Translations under genes and position numbers: made by a program
Notes under the pieces: generated by a model
Seen by the model: only the letters and a program-made list of their open reading frames with translations
Told to the model about the DNA's origin: nothing
Databases searched by the model: none
Shown: positions 1 through 13,800 of the stretch, piece by piece
Layout: every line of letters begins with the position of its first letter
Numbering within the stretch: position 1 is the stretch's first letter
Source: Buxus sempervirens
Taxonomy: Eukaryota; Streptophyta; Magnoliopsida; Buxales; Buxaceae
Direction of reading: 5' to 3'
Length of the DNA: 64,000 nucleotides
NCBI GenBank assembly: GCA_947561395.2
Contig: OX387183.1
Location: 57,581,915 to 57,645,914 of the forward strand

Positions 1-3000
1 TCCAATGTTAAATATTCCACGGCCACCCCTTCCCCCACTACCACCAACACCAAATCCACCCTGCATTCTTCGCCCCATGTACAAGAGGGATCCAAGAAGC
101 AAGGCAGTTGGTGCAAATCGCAACAACTCTTGGTACCAAACCATTTCAGACACATATGTCACAGGAACAAAATCATGCGGGTCAATCCGCAATGCTTCTT
201 GAGCTTCCTCCAATTTCTCCTCAAATGATTCAACACTTCCAATATTGAAATAGTACTTGTACTGGATCATATTTCCACTAGTGGGAGTAACATCAATAGG
301 CCCCTGTATGACATCAGCACTGGCATTATCCACAACACGCGGTGAGCTCCTGACGTACACTTTTGCAACCGATTTATTAGAAATGACAATATGATCCACA
401 AGTCCAGGTTCCAGAAGCTTATTTTTGAACTCTTGAAAACTGATCTGTGATTAATGACACTCCAAAGAGCATGGAATCACAATGTCAAATTCATATTCAA
501 CATGAAATTAACACAAGTAATGAAACAAGAAATCTAACATTACCAGTAACATAAAAAAAGCAGGCAATAAAAGGAACAATATCACATTAATAGACAATAC
601 GTGTCCAACTATATATATATCAAAGGTGCTTTGATAAAAATATCTGAACATAAAGCTCAGCTTTGATAGGTATACAAGAGACAGCTAATAGTGCCGAATT
701 GTAACATTAAATTCATATCCATGGATGGCATCAGCCATAAACTCAGCAATATAAATTTATAACATAAAAACTGCTAATGAAATGCAACATGTATAGCAAA
801 GCTGAATTCAGATACAACTAGTGGATACACATGCATACTGCACGTAGGGTTTCCACCTCTTCTGAATATCTGATGGTTAAAAACTACATCTGATGAGGTA
901 GCTATTCAGCAGACATGGTGTTCAAGTAACTTGTTTGGGAGATGAAAGTCACCCAAATAAAGTAAAGAGCATTTTATAGGAACCATATATTGAGTTAGAA
1001 TCTTCTGCGTTCATTGTATAAATATACAGATGAGCAGAGGATGTGCTTTTATTTCCAGTATCTACTTAAGAACACATGGGCAGGTTAAAGTTCATAAAAT
1101 AAAAGGATGGCATTGACTGGAACTTCACGACGAAAAAGAGCTTTCATGGACACACAAAGCTCCATGACAGAGAAGCAAAGGATCATAAACATGATCCATG
1201 ATTCATAGGAGTAACTTCATCAGCTTAATGCAACCATTGTCTTCAACGCCAATGGGAAACCAAATGTCTTACAATAATAAAATAACTATTCAACAAGCTC
1301 AACTATTTTTGCATGCATTTTTCGAAAGTGGAATCAATAGCATACTTATTTATTTGTGATATCTTGTTTGGAGTTTTATCTTAAGGAATTTTAGTTTGAA
1401 GTAAGCTATACCTAGGAGACTAGAGGAGCTCCTCTGCAATTAGGGCAGCAGGAGAGGTAGGATTAGAAAAAACTTTATTGTGAAATATGTCCCTTTTGCT
1501 ATTGGTTGGACCACTTGGAAAGTAAGAAATGGAAAAATCTTCAAAGTCGATAATAGCATTCATGTATTCATAAATCACAAGATCCCTATTATTACTTGGG
1601 TGGAATATCCCTTTTTTTTTTGGGCCAAACTCAACTAGGACTTGCCCAGCACAACCTGAGCTCATAAGATTTGAGGTCGGCTTAGCCTAAGTCTTGACGC
1701 TGAAAAATAGACCGATGTGATATCACCCTTCAATTTGAATTAGAAAAAGCAATATCTCTATTGACCAAAAATTTGAATTTCAATAATTTCTTATCAAACA
1801 TGATTTCACCCAATTATGTGGGTTTTTATTTCATGGGGTACGGACCCATCCAGGGCATCTAGGGTACAGAACAATCCCCTTAATTACAACTCTAAAATAT
1901 TAGAAAGAACACTTTGATTCTAACTTAATTCACAAGACTCGATTACTTATATGGTTAGGATTGATTTGGTTTGTTTTAATTGCAACTGAACCCGATTTAG
2001 TTTGTCGGGCTGCCTACATACCCAATTATTTGGGATCAAGTCATAACGTAGTTCAAAAGAATAATTTGAGTTTGAATTTACGGTATTATATTTCATTTGG
2101 TTTATTTTAATTAATTGGATCATTACGATCCAGTTCAATTGGGTTTAATTTGAATGGTTTAATTTTAAGGCATTGGACTACAAAAATCATACCTTATATT
2201 AAACCATTTAAGTTTGATTTATTTTAAATTAGTGGACCATTAAGATTCAATTTGAAGTTTGATTTTATTTAAATGGTTTAATGCTGAAGACATTGGACCG
2301 TAAAAGATCATATCTCGAATTAAACCATTTGAGTTTAATTTAGTTGATTCGATTTAATTTAAACCGCAAAGAGGAAACGGTTTGATTTGAGAAAGTTTGG
2401 TTTGATTTGATTCAATGTCTAAGGCATGGGGCCTTAATTGAACCAAAAGGTTTAATTTTATTGATTGGTTAATTTAAGTTGAACCGTAAAGGGAAAACGG
2501 TTCAATTTGAAAGAACTTAGTTTGGGATTGGTTCGATTTAACCACTTTTATGATTTGAACCGAAAAAGGAAAACAGTTTGATTTGTTGATTAAATTTAAT
2601 CACCTTAATTGAACCGAAGAGGAAATGGTTTTAACTTAGGTGAACTTGAAGTGTATGGAGGCTGGTTTGAACCATTTTTGTTATCCCATTAATTACATAG
2701 TTTGATTCAATTTTCGGATAATTTTGGTTCATTTTAGTTTTAGAACAATCTCGGTTCAATTTAAAATGTTTATAGTTTAGTTTTAGTTTAAGGACAATTT
2801 CGGTCCAAATTGAGTTTTAACTTAGTTTAAGGACAATTTCAGTCCAATTTTGAATTTCAACTTGGTTTATTTTAGTTTAAGGACAATTTCGGTCCAATTT
2901 GGGTTTAAATTGATTCAATTTAGTTTTAGGACAATTTCGGTCCGATTTGGTTTATTTTAGTTTAAGGACAATTTTGGTCCAATTTGGAATATTAATGGTT

Positions 3001-6000
3001 TGGATCAATTTAATGGTTCAATTGATTTGGAACCTTTTGGTTTAATATTGAACACTTTTGGAAGCATCTTGGGTTGGTTCAAAGCACTTTTGGGTGCTCT
3101 TAAAAACTTTTATGTGAAAAAGAGAAGTAAGTTTACTTTTATATCATGAGTTTTGATGTTATTTTGGGATGTTTGGGTTCTAGAAAGATCCAATTATTTT
3201 TAGGGATTTTTTGGAATTTTTCTGGGGTCAAACCAGGCTTGAATTGGGCAAAATAACACAATTTCGGGTCAAACCGGGCTGATTTTATGGTTCAGAGACT
3301 GCCGGTTCAATCGGCTTGGGCTTGGCTTGGCCGCGGGTCACATCTGGGCCAGTTCAAGTGTAATGGGCGGGGCGTATTGGGCTTGATCCGTGCGCGAGCC
3401 GTGAATTGGGCCTAAGACATGGGCGCGCGGGTCGGCAGAGTTTATGCGGGCCAGCGAAGCGGTCCGAATCGGGTATTTCTAGAAAACTGGGTCGATCAAG
3501 GGCGTGGGTCGGATCAGACCGATTACGGTATTTGAATCCGCGCGGGCCTTAATACCTGGGCGCGTGGGTCTTGGGCTCGGCCAGGCCTGACGCGCCTGGG
3601 CTCAGCGCATGGCCCAACCTGTTGTCTGACGTGCGCAGGGCCCAGGACGCTGTAAAAGTCCCTTTTGCCCCTTGTTTAACCTCAAATTCGTGTTTTCTAC
3701 CACTGCCCAACCCAGGATGTTTGCAGATTCGTTTTTTTGCCAGATTTTGGGTATTTTTAGCCCATTTTTATGTCTGTAAATTCAGATTTTAACCCAGAAA
3801 CTTATTTTAATAATTTTAGTTCATTTTTAGGGAGTTTTCACATAGGAGTCCAGGTGACCCAAATATGAGTCCCCAACTTTCTTTTTTTTTGGGAGTTCAT
3901 CTTGTCAAATCCAAGTGGTCCTGAAAAGAACCCCTGGCCCTTCAGATTTGTTTCAAGGAAGAGATTGAAGATTCCCTCATCTCTAATTGTAATCCAATTA
4001 GAATACAGAGTCCAGGTGACCCTAATAAGAGTCCTTGACTCTCTGAAATCAATCGGAGAACAAAATTAAAGATAAGGGATAAGATTAAGGGAAGAAAGAA
4101 AAAAGATAAACATCATGTAAGTCTTACCTTCTCTTCTTTGTGATAATCCTCCGTAACTCTTCAAATCAACCTCTCTGTTATCCTTCAAAAACCTCTGTAT
4201 CCTTCCCTTTCAAAACACTTTTTTTCAACCCCTTTAACCTTATCCCATAGCCCTTTTTTACCGGCAAGTTTGCAACATGTGTGGGAAGTTGTAACTTCCC
4301 ACACTCAACGGCTATTTCTCTCTCTCTCTCTCTCCCCAATTTCTTTATCGTGCACATGAGAGAAATGTGGGGTGCAACTTCCCACATTCAACGACATGAG
4401 AGAAGTATGGGTCCACATTATTATTATTTTTTTATTTTAAAAAGGAGGGACATGACACATCCCCTTTTTTTTTATTAAAGAGTTCTCACTTCTCTTTTTT
4501 TCCTTTTTTTTAATTAAGGAGGAGAGAGAGGGGGGATGTGGCATGTGGTCCCCACCTCTTAAAACAAATCTTGACCTCGTCAAACAAATCTTGAGGAGTC
4601 ATGCATGTGCATGACCATGTGATTTTTTTATTTGAAACTTCTTTTTTTTCTTTTGTTGTTTGGGGGATTTCTTTGGGATGTGGCCTATAGTGCCACATCA
4701 TCAAAGATATGCCTATTTTTTTAGGTGCAAACAATCTCCTTGCATAATATGGATTCCAAACATTTATGATCTGTATGTGAATAAGTTGAATTACTTCAAA
4801 GAAGTAGGTAAGAGCATTAATGTATTCATAAATCACAAGATCCCTATTATTACAATATTACTTGGGTGGAATAACCCCTTTTTTTGGCCGAACTCGACCA
4901 GGGCCCTTATCGGATTTGCCCAGCACAACTTGAGCTCATAAGATTTAAGGCTTAGGCTTGAATTAGGTTGCGTTTGGCATTGCTTTTTGTTTTTGCCTTT
5001 TCTCTTTTTGAAGCAATAAGCATGTTTGGACATTGAGTGCTTTTGCAAAATTTTATTGCTTCTCAACTTTTTCTAAGCAACTAGGAAAAATTAAGAAGCA
5101 ATAAAATTTTCCTCCACAAGAAAAACAATTATATTACTTTTTTGCTTCACTTTGAAAAACAAAAGCATTCACTGTCCAAACATGCTTATTGCTTTAAAAA
5201 GCCAAAAAACAAAAGCAAAAAAGCAAAGCCAAACGCAGCCTTAGGCTCATTAAAATTTTTTGGGTCTAGGCTCAGCTCAAGCTCACTAATATTTATTAGG
5301 TGTATGCTCAACTCGTTAAAGATTTTCTCAATCCAAAACTATAATTGGCCACATGAACCTAATATGTATTAATTATAAATCTAAATAATCTCTTCTGCGA
5401 GATATATAAAATTTAAAAAATAATTATAGAGTTCAAATTATAGTATTTTGTTTTTAAAAATTTAATATTCTAGTTATATGATTATTTATGTACATAATTA
5501 ATCAAGTTGATCATTTACTCCGCCAAGCACACCCAAGCTTGGCTCAAGCTCATTAATTAAATGAGCGTCTTTTTAATGCTCAATCTAGGCTTATGAGCCT
5601 GATTATTAAGCTCAAGTTTGGCTCATGCGAGTTGAGCCAAATCTTGAACAAAGTTATCTCAGCTCATTGACAATCCTAAAAATGGCAGATATATGCATTT
5701 CAATGCGCTATTTTATAATTTCCTTTCTGACAATTAATTTCCATGCAAGAACAGGTTGCTAAACTGCATGCCTTTTAACAAAGCTTCAAATCTATAAGTT
5801 TTTATTTTATTGTTTTTGTCCTTATTTTTCAGCGCAAAGGATTGTGAGCATGACATGTCACAATTATTCATCATTCTCGGCGTTAATAATTACCTATATA
5901 CTTTGATTTCAATGCCATTAGAAAGCTTAGTCAACCAGCAATCTATTAATACCCAAATAGAAAAATCCAGGGACATCTTGAGGAAGGTACAGTTAGATAC

Positions 6001-9000
6001 AGACAAAATGTTGACTGAGGGCAAGAATGGTAGTTTATAAGTCTAAAAACAATTTAAAATGAATAAACAGATTTTAGAAGTATAAGTTTAAAAACAATTT
6101 AACTAAAATTATTGGAATTCCTATTTGTCATCTGAGTTTATGTTTCTGGCTGCTTATTATAAGTACCTAATTTTTGAAGTTTCTATTAATACTAGTGAAG
6201 ATTGTACAACAATGATCATAAGAACTTTAAAGTTTGCTTAGAGTTTCTATAGTCATAGCTCTAGATCTCAAAAAATCGGAGCATTTTTGAGAGTGTGATA
6301 GTTAGAAGATCTTATGTTGTTGATCAGGTTATATCATTGGCAGCTTCTTTGGCTTCAGTACAGAAGGATTTTGCTTCATACTCTTCTTTAGATATCATCA
6401 GGGATTGGGTGACTATGGCTTACATGTAGTGTGGTGTGGACCGTTTGTGTTTGTGTTTTTGGTGGTTGTCACCTTTTGCAGTAGCTCGCTATATTTTGTT
6501 GATACATAGTGTGTTTTTGGTTTATGATGTACCTTAGGTGATCCCACATCTTGTGGGGTACCCCCTCCCTTTCTTTTGATCTTAATGAAATCTTCATTAT
6601 TTATCAAAAAATAGATCTCATAATTTCTAATTTCTTAGCTTTCCTACCTCTTTCAAAAATATTTTGTTTGAAAAGAACCTCTATTCTGAGATATAAAAGA
6701 GCAACGAAATAGCCACCAGTTCCCAATTGCATAAATGCCATTATAAGTATGATTTGAGTTTATAAATTTTTAATAATTGAAGTTCGAATTTTATTAGAAG
6801 ATCAAAAGTAAAAGGAATGAGTTGCCCCAACTTTGCATGAAGAGTGTACAAAACTGCAAAGAATATAGAGACGCAGAGTTGAGTGTGATGGAAGATTATA
6901 TGCCACACAGAAAAGGTCATTGACCATGCACCAATGGAAGGTGAATTTAAACCCCCTTGTTCTTTATCGTCTCATTCATCCTTATGGAGGAGAAAATATG
7001 GAAGATGGTACATCAAAAGCGTTTTTTAATTTCAGTTTGCATGCTAAATATAATTGAAATTGAAAGATATAATACTGTTGGATTTTTGAAACCTTTAATA
7101 AAAATGTTCAGAGGAAATTCCATTGTCAGAAAGAGCATGAAATTAACTAGCTAAAAAATTTGAAACGGAATCCAAATTCTCTAAATAGCAACCCATGTAG
7201 CTTAATTCTGTGCCTAAAGACCTCACATTTTGCTTAGATAATGTTCATATTGTTTTGATATAGTTTTCTATATACTGATAGTGCAAAATTATGATTAAAA
7301 CAGAAACTACCATAACCATAAGCCAGTTACTCTGAATTAATAAACATGTATTATTTGATTAAAACAAATAGGAACCACTTAACCAAGTAGTAAAACAAAA
7401 GAATTGCTTACCTGCTTCTGGTCATGGGAACCAAAAGTGAACGATGAAAGTAATAGCCCAATGAACAACAGAGGAGTGATTAAATTCTGGAACTGCTTTA
7501 TGAAGTTCTCCTGAAAATTTCCTTGCCTACCTGTGTCTGGTTCCTCTAAAAAAGTATTAAAAAAAGTTGTTAGGTACCTTAGGGTGGTCTATGCATGCTG
7601 TAAGAATTAATTTAGAAGTACCACGCTGTATGTTGCATTCAAAGAAGTGAAAGAAATACCACACAGAGTACAACTACAATCAAGGTTGTTCATCCAAATT
7701 AGGGTTATGCTTCAAGTTAAAGCTTTAAATGCTTGGTTCCTTTTCAAGTATGCCACGAAAAGTGAGGAAAACATAAGGGCTGCACCTCATAGCTCGAAAA
7801 GTAAGACTAAAAAAGTGCCATTCAAAATTTTCTATTTTCCATTTAAAACTAGCTCTTTGTATATAATTTTGATGCATTTAGGGGTTATAGAACCTCATGT
7901 GGAATTCTATTTTTCTTTTATAAAAATTGTCCTTACTTCATGCAAGGCCCCGCGCACACCCACACCCACAACCAAACCCCCCCCACCGTGATGTTTAAAC
8001 AAACAGGGCCCTTCAAGTACAAGGTTTTAAAACTTGACCAGTACCAAGTCGAACCAGTACATTCGGTACTGGGGAGAATTTAAAGAGAAGTAAGAAGAAA
8101 AAAGCGCGGTACGAAGAAGAAGAGGAGTTTCTGAAACCAAAAATTTGTCGGATTTCAGGTACACTCAGAAAGCTAAACGAAAAAGAAATTTAGAAGAAGA
8201 GGAAACAGAAGGACAGAGGGAGTAGGAGAAGAAAGAAGAAGGAAGAAGAAAATGAGAGTTGAATCGGCTGGTAAAGTGGCCGGTACGGGTTCATTTTCCC
8301 AGCTTTACGATTCTGTTCAATTAGGGTTACAGGTTGAGAGCCCTGATCCAATATTACAATAAAACCATTTCCCGTCGATATTGGACCTAATTAAACAGGA
8401 CAAATTCGCTATCTGCCCATATCGTTAGCACAACTTCTATTTTAAATTGAGGAACCGAAAGGATGTTCAAATAAGGATTCATGATTTATTCTTTACAGAC
8501 ATTGTTTAACATTATAAAAAGCAAGACCAATTCATGTTCTTGATCATCAAAAACTGTCTTCGTGAATATAAAATCCAATGGAGTTCCATAAAGCAATTCA
8601 TTAAAAAGAAAAAAAAAAGAAGAGAAAAGGAAAAAGAAGAATAAGAAATACGCATTAGGTTTAACAGGGGATGACACGTACCTTTCGACTCAGATTTCTG
8701 ATCGTTCCCTTTGGGAATTTCTTTCTTATCCTTCGGATAGAAGTTCTCATAGTCTACAGAGGACAAACAAAGGAAAAAAAATGTTGGAAATATACACATA
8801 TACCAAAATCGAGATAGAGATAGTTATGACGAGCCGAACAGCGAAAACATTGAAAAAAAGCAGAGAAATTCAGAAAAATAAAAAGCTCTGGTTCTATTCT
8901 TTACTTTTCTTCTTCGGAGACTCAGAGGAGAAAAACCGAAGAATCCTAGGGTTCGCAAGAACATAATTCAAATCGTACAAGTAGGACTTCGAATTGAGGT

Positions 9001-9229
9001 CCCCGGTAGCTCTAGCTCCTACAGAAGCCAAATAACCCCTCAGCAACCCAAATCCTCCATGCACAGGGCCAAGGGAAGCACATCCATCTGGAGCTCGCAA
9101 AAGTGCCTCCTTCAGAAAGGTAGACCTAGCACCATAACCAATAAAAGTACCATCCTGCAAAACAACACTCGATTGGCTCGTAACAAAAATCTGAAAAAGG
9201 ATATGAAGTAATCGAGAAAACAAAATCAT
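1..9229 (-). CDS. FTSH3/FTSH10: Mitochondrial FtsH (m-AAA) zinc metalloprotease, N-terminal half
   Basis: ATP-dependent protease of the inner mitochondrial membrane that degrades misfolded membrane proteins and supports respiratory-complex assembly (family knowledge). Coding exons on the minus strand are 9229-8905, 8753-8682, 7545-7412 and 444-1. All junctions are GT-AG and phases agree, giving 325 residues before the gene leaves the window. Visible parts: an N-terminal mitochondrial presequence region; the conserved stretch SPKKKNYENFYPKDKKE (about 105-121); TM1 about 154-170; the intermembrane-space FtsH_ext domain starting ISFQEFKNKLLEPGLVDHI (178); TM2 about 284-300; then the Gly-rich linker ending GRGIFNIG. 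The AAA and M41 peptidase domains lie beyond position 1. The ATG at 9229 (MILFSRL) fits plant FTSH3/10 N-termini (MIFSRxG). Intron 3 is about 7 kb. FTSH3 and FTSH10 cannot be told apart from this half. Confidence 0.93.
1556..1674. repeat. Dispersed repeat, copy A (FtsH intron 3)
   Basis: About 119 bp starting GCATTCATGTATTCATAAAT and ending CTCATAAGATTT. A diverged second copy in the same orientation lies at 4814-4948 in the same intron. The family is unknown. The pair brackets about 3.1 kb of repetitive DNA. Confidence 0.6.
1675..4813. repeat. Repetitive block in FtsH intron 3 of unknown class
   Basis: This holds three compositionally different parts. From 1960 to 3060 there is AT-rich sequence built of variants of GGTTTAATTTGA and GAACCGAAAAGG. 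From 3290 to 3680 there is a GC-rich island with repeated GGGCGCG, GGGTCGG and GGGCCTTG words. From 3830 to 4080 there is a segment with two copies of AGTCCAGGTGACCC. Such mixtures are common in plant LTRs, but no clean ends or target duplication were found. No coding gene is seen. Confidence 0.4.
2770..2995. repeat. Short tandem array, unit about 45-55 bp
   Basis: At least five imperfect copies of a unit with the core TTTAAGGACAATTTCGGTCC, separated by AATTTGG and TTTAGTTT variants. It lies within the repetitive block of FtsH intron 3. Confidence 0.7.
4814..4948. repeat. Dispersed repeat, copy B (FtsH intron 3)
   Basis: Diverged copy of the repeat at 1556-1674, carrying small extra insertions (an extra ACAATATT and a GGGCCCTTATCGG segment). 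It is followed 17 bp later by a Tourist-like MITE. Confidence 0.6.
4966..5240. mobile_element. Tourist-like (PIF/Harbinger) MITE with TTA target duplication
   Basis: The left end reads GGTTGCGTTTGGCATTGC and the right end GCCAAACGCAGCC, its inverse. Both arms continue as a long imperfect inverted repeat (left AAGCAATAAGCATGTTTGGA, right TCCAAACATGCTTATTGCTT). The flanks are TTA at 4963-4965 and TTA at 5241-5243, the 3-bp duplication expected of PIF/Harbinger elements. Length is 275 bp and no ORF is present. Confidence 0.85.
6230..6612 (+). repeat. Possible LINE 3'-end remnant
   Basis: T/G-rich sequence ending with a polyadenylation-like stretch (TTAATGAAATCTTCATTATT, then ATCAAAAAATAG), as in 3' untranslated tails of plant L1-type elements. 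No reverse transcriptase domain is left. Low certainty: it may be another dispersed repeat in FtsH intron 3. Confidence 0.3.
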
Positions 9230-10870
9230 ACTCTTTGGAACGTAGACCGTGCCGATCGCGAAAGAGAGTGTCCAATCCTTGAAAACAACATTCTTCTCTC
9301 AATTCGAGCTTAAATTAGTAGATAAACAACGTGAATGACCTAGACAGCGGGTACTTATAGTTATCAAGGAAAAGTCAAACGTGAAAGAAAGAAAAAAACA
9401 AAGGAACTAATACTTCGAATCGCGGGAAAGAAAAATGGTGTCTACGGGTTTCTGGTTCTTCTGAAGTCTGAAGTGAGGAGACGACGAATAGAGAACAGGG
9501 GTTTAGGTGGGGGAGGGCTTGACAGACACGAGAATTCGGTTGTCACCGAACAGGGTCTTGCTTTGATCAACTCAAATTGTTAAATTTAGCCTTCTCTTTT
9601 ATGTTTATGGCAAAACAAAAGTACCCTTTCTTCTGGACGCCGCATCGCCAGTCGTTTCTATCCGTTTCTTTCGGTTTTGATTTTCAGAGAAAGCTTTGAG
9701 GTCAGTAACAAAAAAAAATTTTGGGTATTTTTTTTTTTTGATTTTTTGGAAGTCAGGGTATCCGGGCTGCTTATCCCTGATGCCCATGCAAAACGCTTAA
9801 AAGAAAAATGGGATTCTTTGAAAATTACTTTTCCATTGGGCCACATTTTAATGAGCCAAAAAGATAAATAGAAAACTTAATTTTCTTTTCTTTCTTATGA
9901 GTAAGGGTTCTATCCTACCAAAAGCACCTTGTATTGAAAAAGAAAATAAAGAAGGGAAATTTACTCGTACTTTCATATAAAAGAGTGGAAGTACCTTTTG
10001 AAGGATCCTAAAATAATAACTTGGGAAAGAAGTTTGTTCTTAGGGAGGGCCACATCCTCAATTATATGTGTAGGCATTAATATTAATATTATTGGATTGT
10101 TATCATATCGGACAATACTAACTATAAAAATGGTAAAATAAGTGATTTAAAGGATATATATAGCTTATCGCTTTGAGGTTTTTGACAATCCCACTTTCTA
10201 CCCTAAGGTTTTTAAAATATCAGTTTATCATATTGAGGTTTGTGTGTGTAACAATCTTGTCCTTTAAATGTTTCATTGTTAGAATCATAATAAAGAAAAT
10301 ATTAATTAACAAATTTGTCCCTTTTGTTTACAATTAAAAGTGAAAAGCTTTATTTATGTCTTAAATATAAAAAAAATGTCCTTAGAAGGGCAAAATTATC
10401 AATAAGTGTTTTCTCTTTTGCCACGTCATTAACACTGTTTATGTTAATTCTCAATTATCTAAAACAAATGAATAAATTATTTAAAATGACAAAGTAGTTA
10501 CTAGCATAATTATTAAAAGATAAAATAAATTATGAATTTGAAGTTAATTCCAAATTATCTGAAACAAATGAATAAATTATTAAAATGAAAAAGTAGTTAA
10601 AAGCATGGGACTTATATATCTTTTAGTATTTATAATTGGTCTTTTTTTAGAAGCAATAGTCGAATCAGAAATTTTCAGCTCCATTTTTGTAACTGAATAG
10701 ATATATAGAACTTTTCCAGTCCAGTGTAAAAATGAGCCCATGTTGTATTCGTAGTTAGTGAACAAGGCCAACTATTGAAGTCCCGCTCCCGGGCCCAAGA
10801 GAGAGCAAAGCTCTCAGATCGTCGGAGCGAAAAAGAAGAAACGCTAATAAGGAAAATCTGGAAGACGAAG
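9230..10870. other. Shared upstream region of FtsH and FtsJ genes
   Basis: About 1.64 kb between two divergent start codons. The first 300 bp from the FtsH side is purine-rich 5' UTR-like DNA. From 10080 the sequence is AT-rich, with a 64-bp direct repeat (10443-10507 and 10543-10606, core AACAAATGAATAAATTATT). No ORF is recognised. Confidence 0.6.
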
Positions 10871-13800
10871 ATGAGCGGGGCAGGAGCACCCGACTTTTTC
10901 TATCGGGAGGCGCAGCGCCTGGGCTACGTCGCGCGATCTGCCTTCAAGGTTTTTGATGTTCTTGTCTCTCCTTCTGTGTATATATTAATTTCACAAGTTT
11001 TTCTTCTCAGTAAATATTTAAGCACATTGTTTTATGGTCCCATTGGAGGAGCAGCTGCTGCAGATACAGAATAAATACAAACTGATAACACCTGGAGCGT
11101 CTGTTCTTGACCTTGGATGTGCTCCCGGTGCTTGGCTCCAGGTACCCTTTTCGTCCTTACGAAGATATCAAAGCTGGAAAAAAAAAAGGATAGAAAATTA
11201 AATTGTTTCATTTATGAATAAAAACCTTTTTGTTTCGATACATTACAGGTAGCTTGCCAGAGCTTGGGTCCATTGAAAAAGGGTGGATTGGTTGTGGGTA
11301 TTGATCTGAAGGTGAGGAGAAACCTGTGCTTGTGTAGCTCACTTCTATCTTCGTTCATTCTTCTATTGACAATATTACAAATTAGTTGTTTTATTATTAT
11401 TTGTCTTCTTGGGCTCCAAATTTTCGTTTTTTTAATTTGAATATGGGGTTTCATGAGCAGAAGGTGAAGATTCCTTCTGTGTACTGTGATGCGAGGGTTC
11501 AAACTGTCTGTGCGGATGTTATGAACTTTCCGAAGGACCAAGCCAGAGCACTTCCCCCTCAGGTACCAATCATTTAATGGTTGATTATATTCCCTATTTT
11601 AACTGCGTTGCTTTTTATAAATATTAGTTATGAATAGTCATTGATAGTTTACAAGAATGAGATTATGCACTGTTACTTCTAGTAATTTGGTTATGAATCG
11701 TCGTAATTGCTCACAGTGCTCGTGTTTGGTGATACTCTGAAATGCATCTTGATTAATAAATTGCATGCTGATGGTAATTTTATTTAGTATTTGTTGCACC
11801 ATCCAGCCTGGTAGACTGTAAAGATTGTGATAGGAATATTGCAAAGATTTATCAAGCAAGCAATGCTAGTGCTCAGGTGAAAACAAAAAGGATCTGTTGT
11901 TTTAGTGCTTTTAATCTTTATGGTGCACCATTTTCAGATCATACAATTGAATTTTCTTGCTACCAGTGCTCAAGATTCTATGCTGTAAGGGTTAAGCAAG
12001 TGATAAATTGTTGAGCTTGTAGTTAAGCTAGCCTGAATAGTCTCCCTTCTCGTTCATTTGTCATTTAACTCCCTCTTTTCTGTTATGTGATGAGTATACT
12101 GTTGTTGTAAGTGATTGAACAATCACCTAAAATAAGACTCAGAGTTTATATATTATATTTTATCAGGCTTACCTCTGCCTAAGTGGCCAACTTTATCCTA
12201 GAAAAAAATGTTTTGTTTGCTTCTGTGTCGTGCACAAATCTGGATGGGAACACAAACAATTAAGGTCAATACATCTGCAATGTACGTAGAAAGTTTTGAA
12301 CTTGTGGGTTCTGAACTTAAAGAAATTTATTTTTGATTTTGAATTGAGTTTGATTAAGAAACTTAAGTTCATGATCAGTTGACTTTGTCTTGATTTACCA
12401 GAATTTCTATCTGACAAGCAAGAAAATTTTTTTCTAGCATTATATGGACGTACTTGTAATGCTTTATGTGGAATAAAGACCTTTTGATCACTATTTCTTT
12501 GATTAAAGTCCAAGAGACAATTGGATGCCATTAGAATGTAGTTTGTGGTTAGAATGTCTTAGTTTTTTCATTTTAAATAATTAATATGTCAATCTTAGTT
12601 TGCTAAAAAGCAGATCAAATGGAACACTTTAGGGCACATATACTAAATATTTAATAAAATTAAAATCATAACTTTTCCCCCTAAATATGTACTTTAAGTA
12701 TGTGTTTAAAAATTAAACAATTTTTTACCAAGAAGTTGATCGGCCTTCCATCTGCAGCAAGTACTTAATTCACAATTTAAGGATAGATATTTAGGTTTAA
12801 AACCCCAAAAAATTTGTCATCAAAAATATTTTGCAAGTCAAATCCCAAATGAAATCCTAGTTAACATGAAAAGGAGACATAAGTCCCAACCAAATATTTG
12901 TAGCGCCTAGCTATGCAATTGTAAAAAATTTGTTTGGAAGTGATTGTAATAAAGAGTAGTAGTGTTGGAGTTACTAGTTACTTTAGTTTTTAAGATTGCA
13001 TGATGGAAATGAAGGCTTTTCCTATCATCTCGCCTGAAACAGACCCGTTATAAAGTAGTTGACACTGTTCCATAACAGTATACCATGAAATTGCTAATAT
13101 CGTAATATCTGGTGATATAATGTAAAAACAAAAATACCCTATTGATTTGTATCACCACCCAGTATCATGCAATATTATCCTTGAGATGTTGTAATATTGA
13201 AAATTGTGTTTTCACCTGGTCCTTGATTTCTTCATGAAAGGTTTTAATCTCTCCCTCTCTCTCTCAATCAAGTTGTTGATTATCAGACAACCATCCACAA
13301 CAAATTGAAAAGGGTCGGTTTATCGACAAATTCTGAGCATAAATTATCTAATTTGTCATAATTTTCTTAATCAATATAAGGCTTATAAGATACAAACGCT
13401 GAAGAGAAACTGTTATATTGCATTGCATGAATACTGTGATGTACATCACAAAATATTGAGTTGCGTGTATGTTTCACTGTAACAAGAGATATAGGAAACT
13501 CAATTAAACAGTATTGATGGTCAATTGACTTGATTCTTGATGGGCTGCATATACCAGCTATTGTGGAGTTGCTAAATTATGGTTAGCCTCTATTCTCAGT
13601 GCATGCATTCAGGATGTGTTTAAACATAGGAGAAAGGGCTCAATGTGGGTCCACTTTATTTAGAGCACAAACATCTAGCTGGAAATTTATCTTTGTCACA
13701 CTATGAACAGAATTACAATATTGATGGGAACTTGCTCATGCATATGACTTGTTTGTTCATCATGTATTTTTTAATATTATTTGGGTTTATCAATTTTGCA

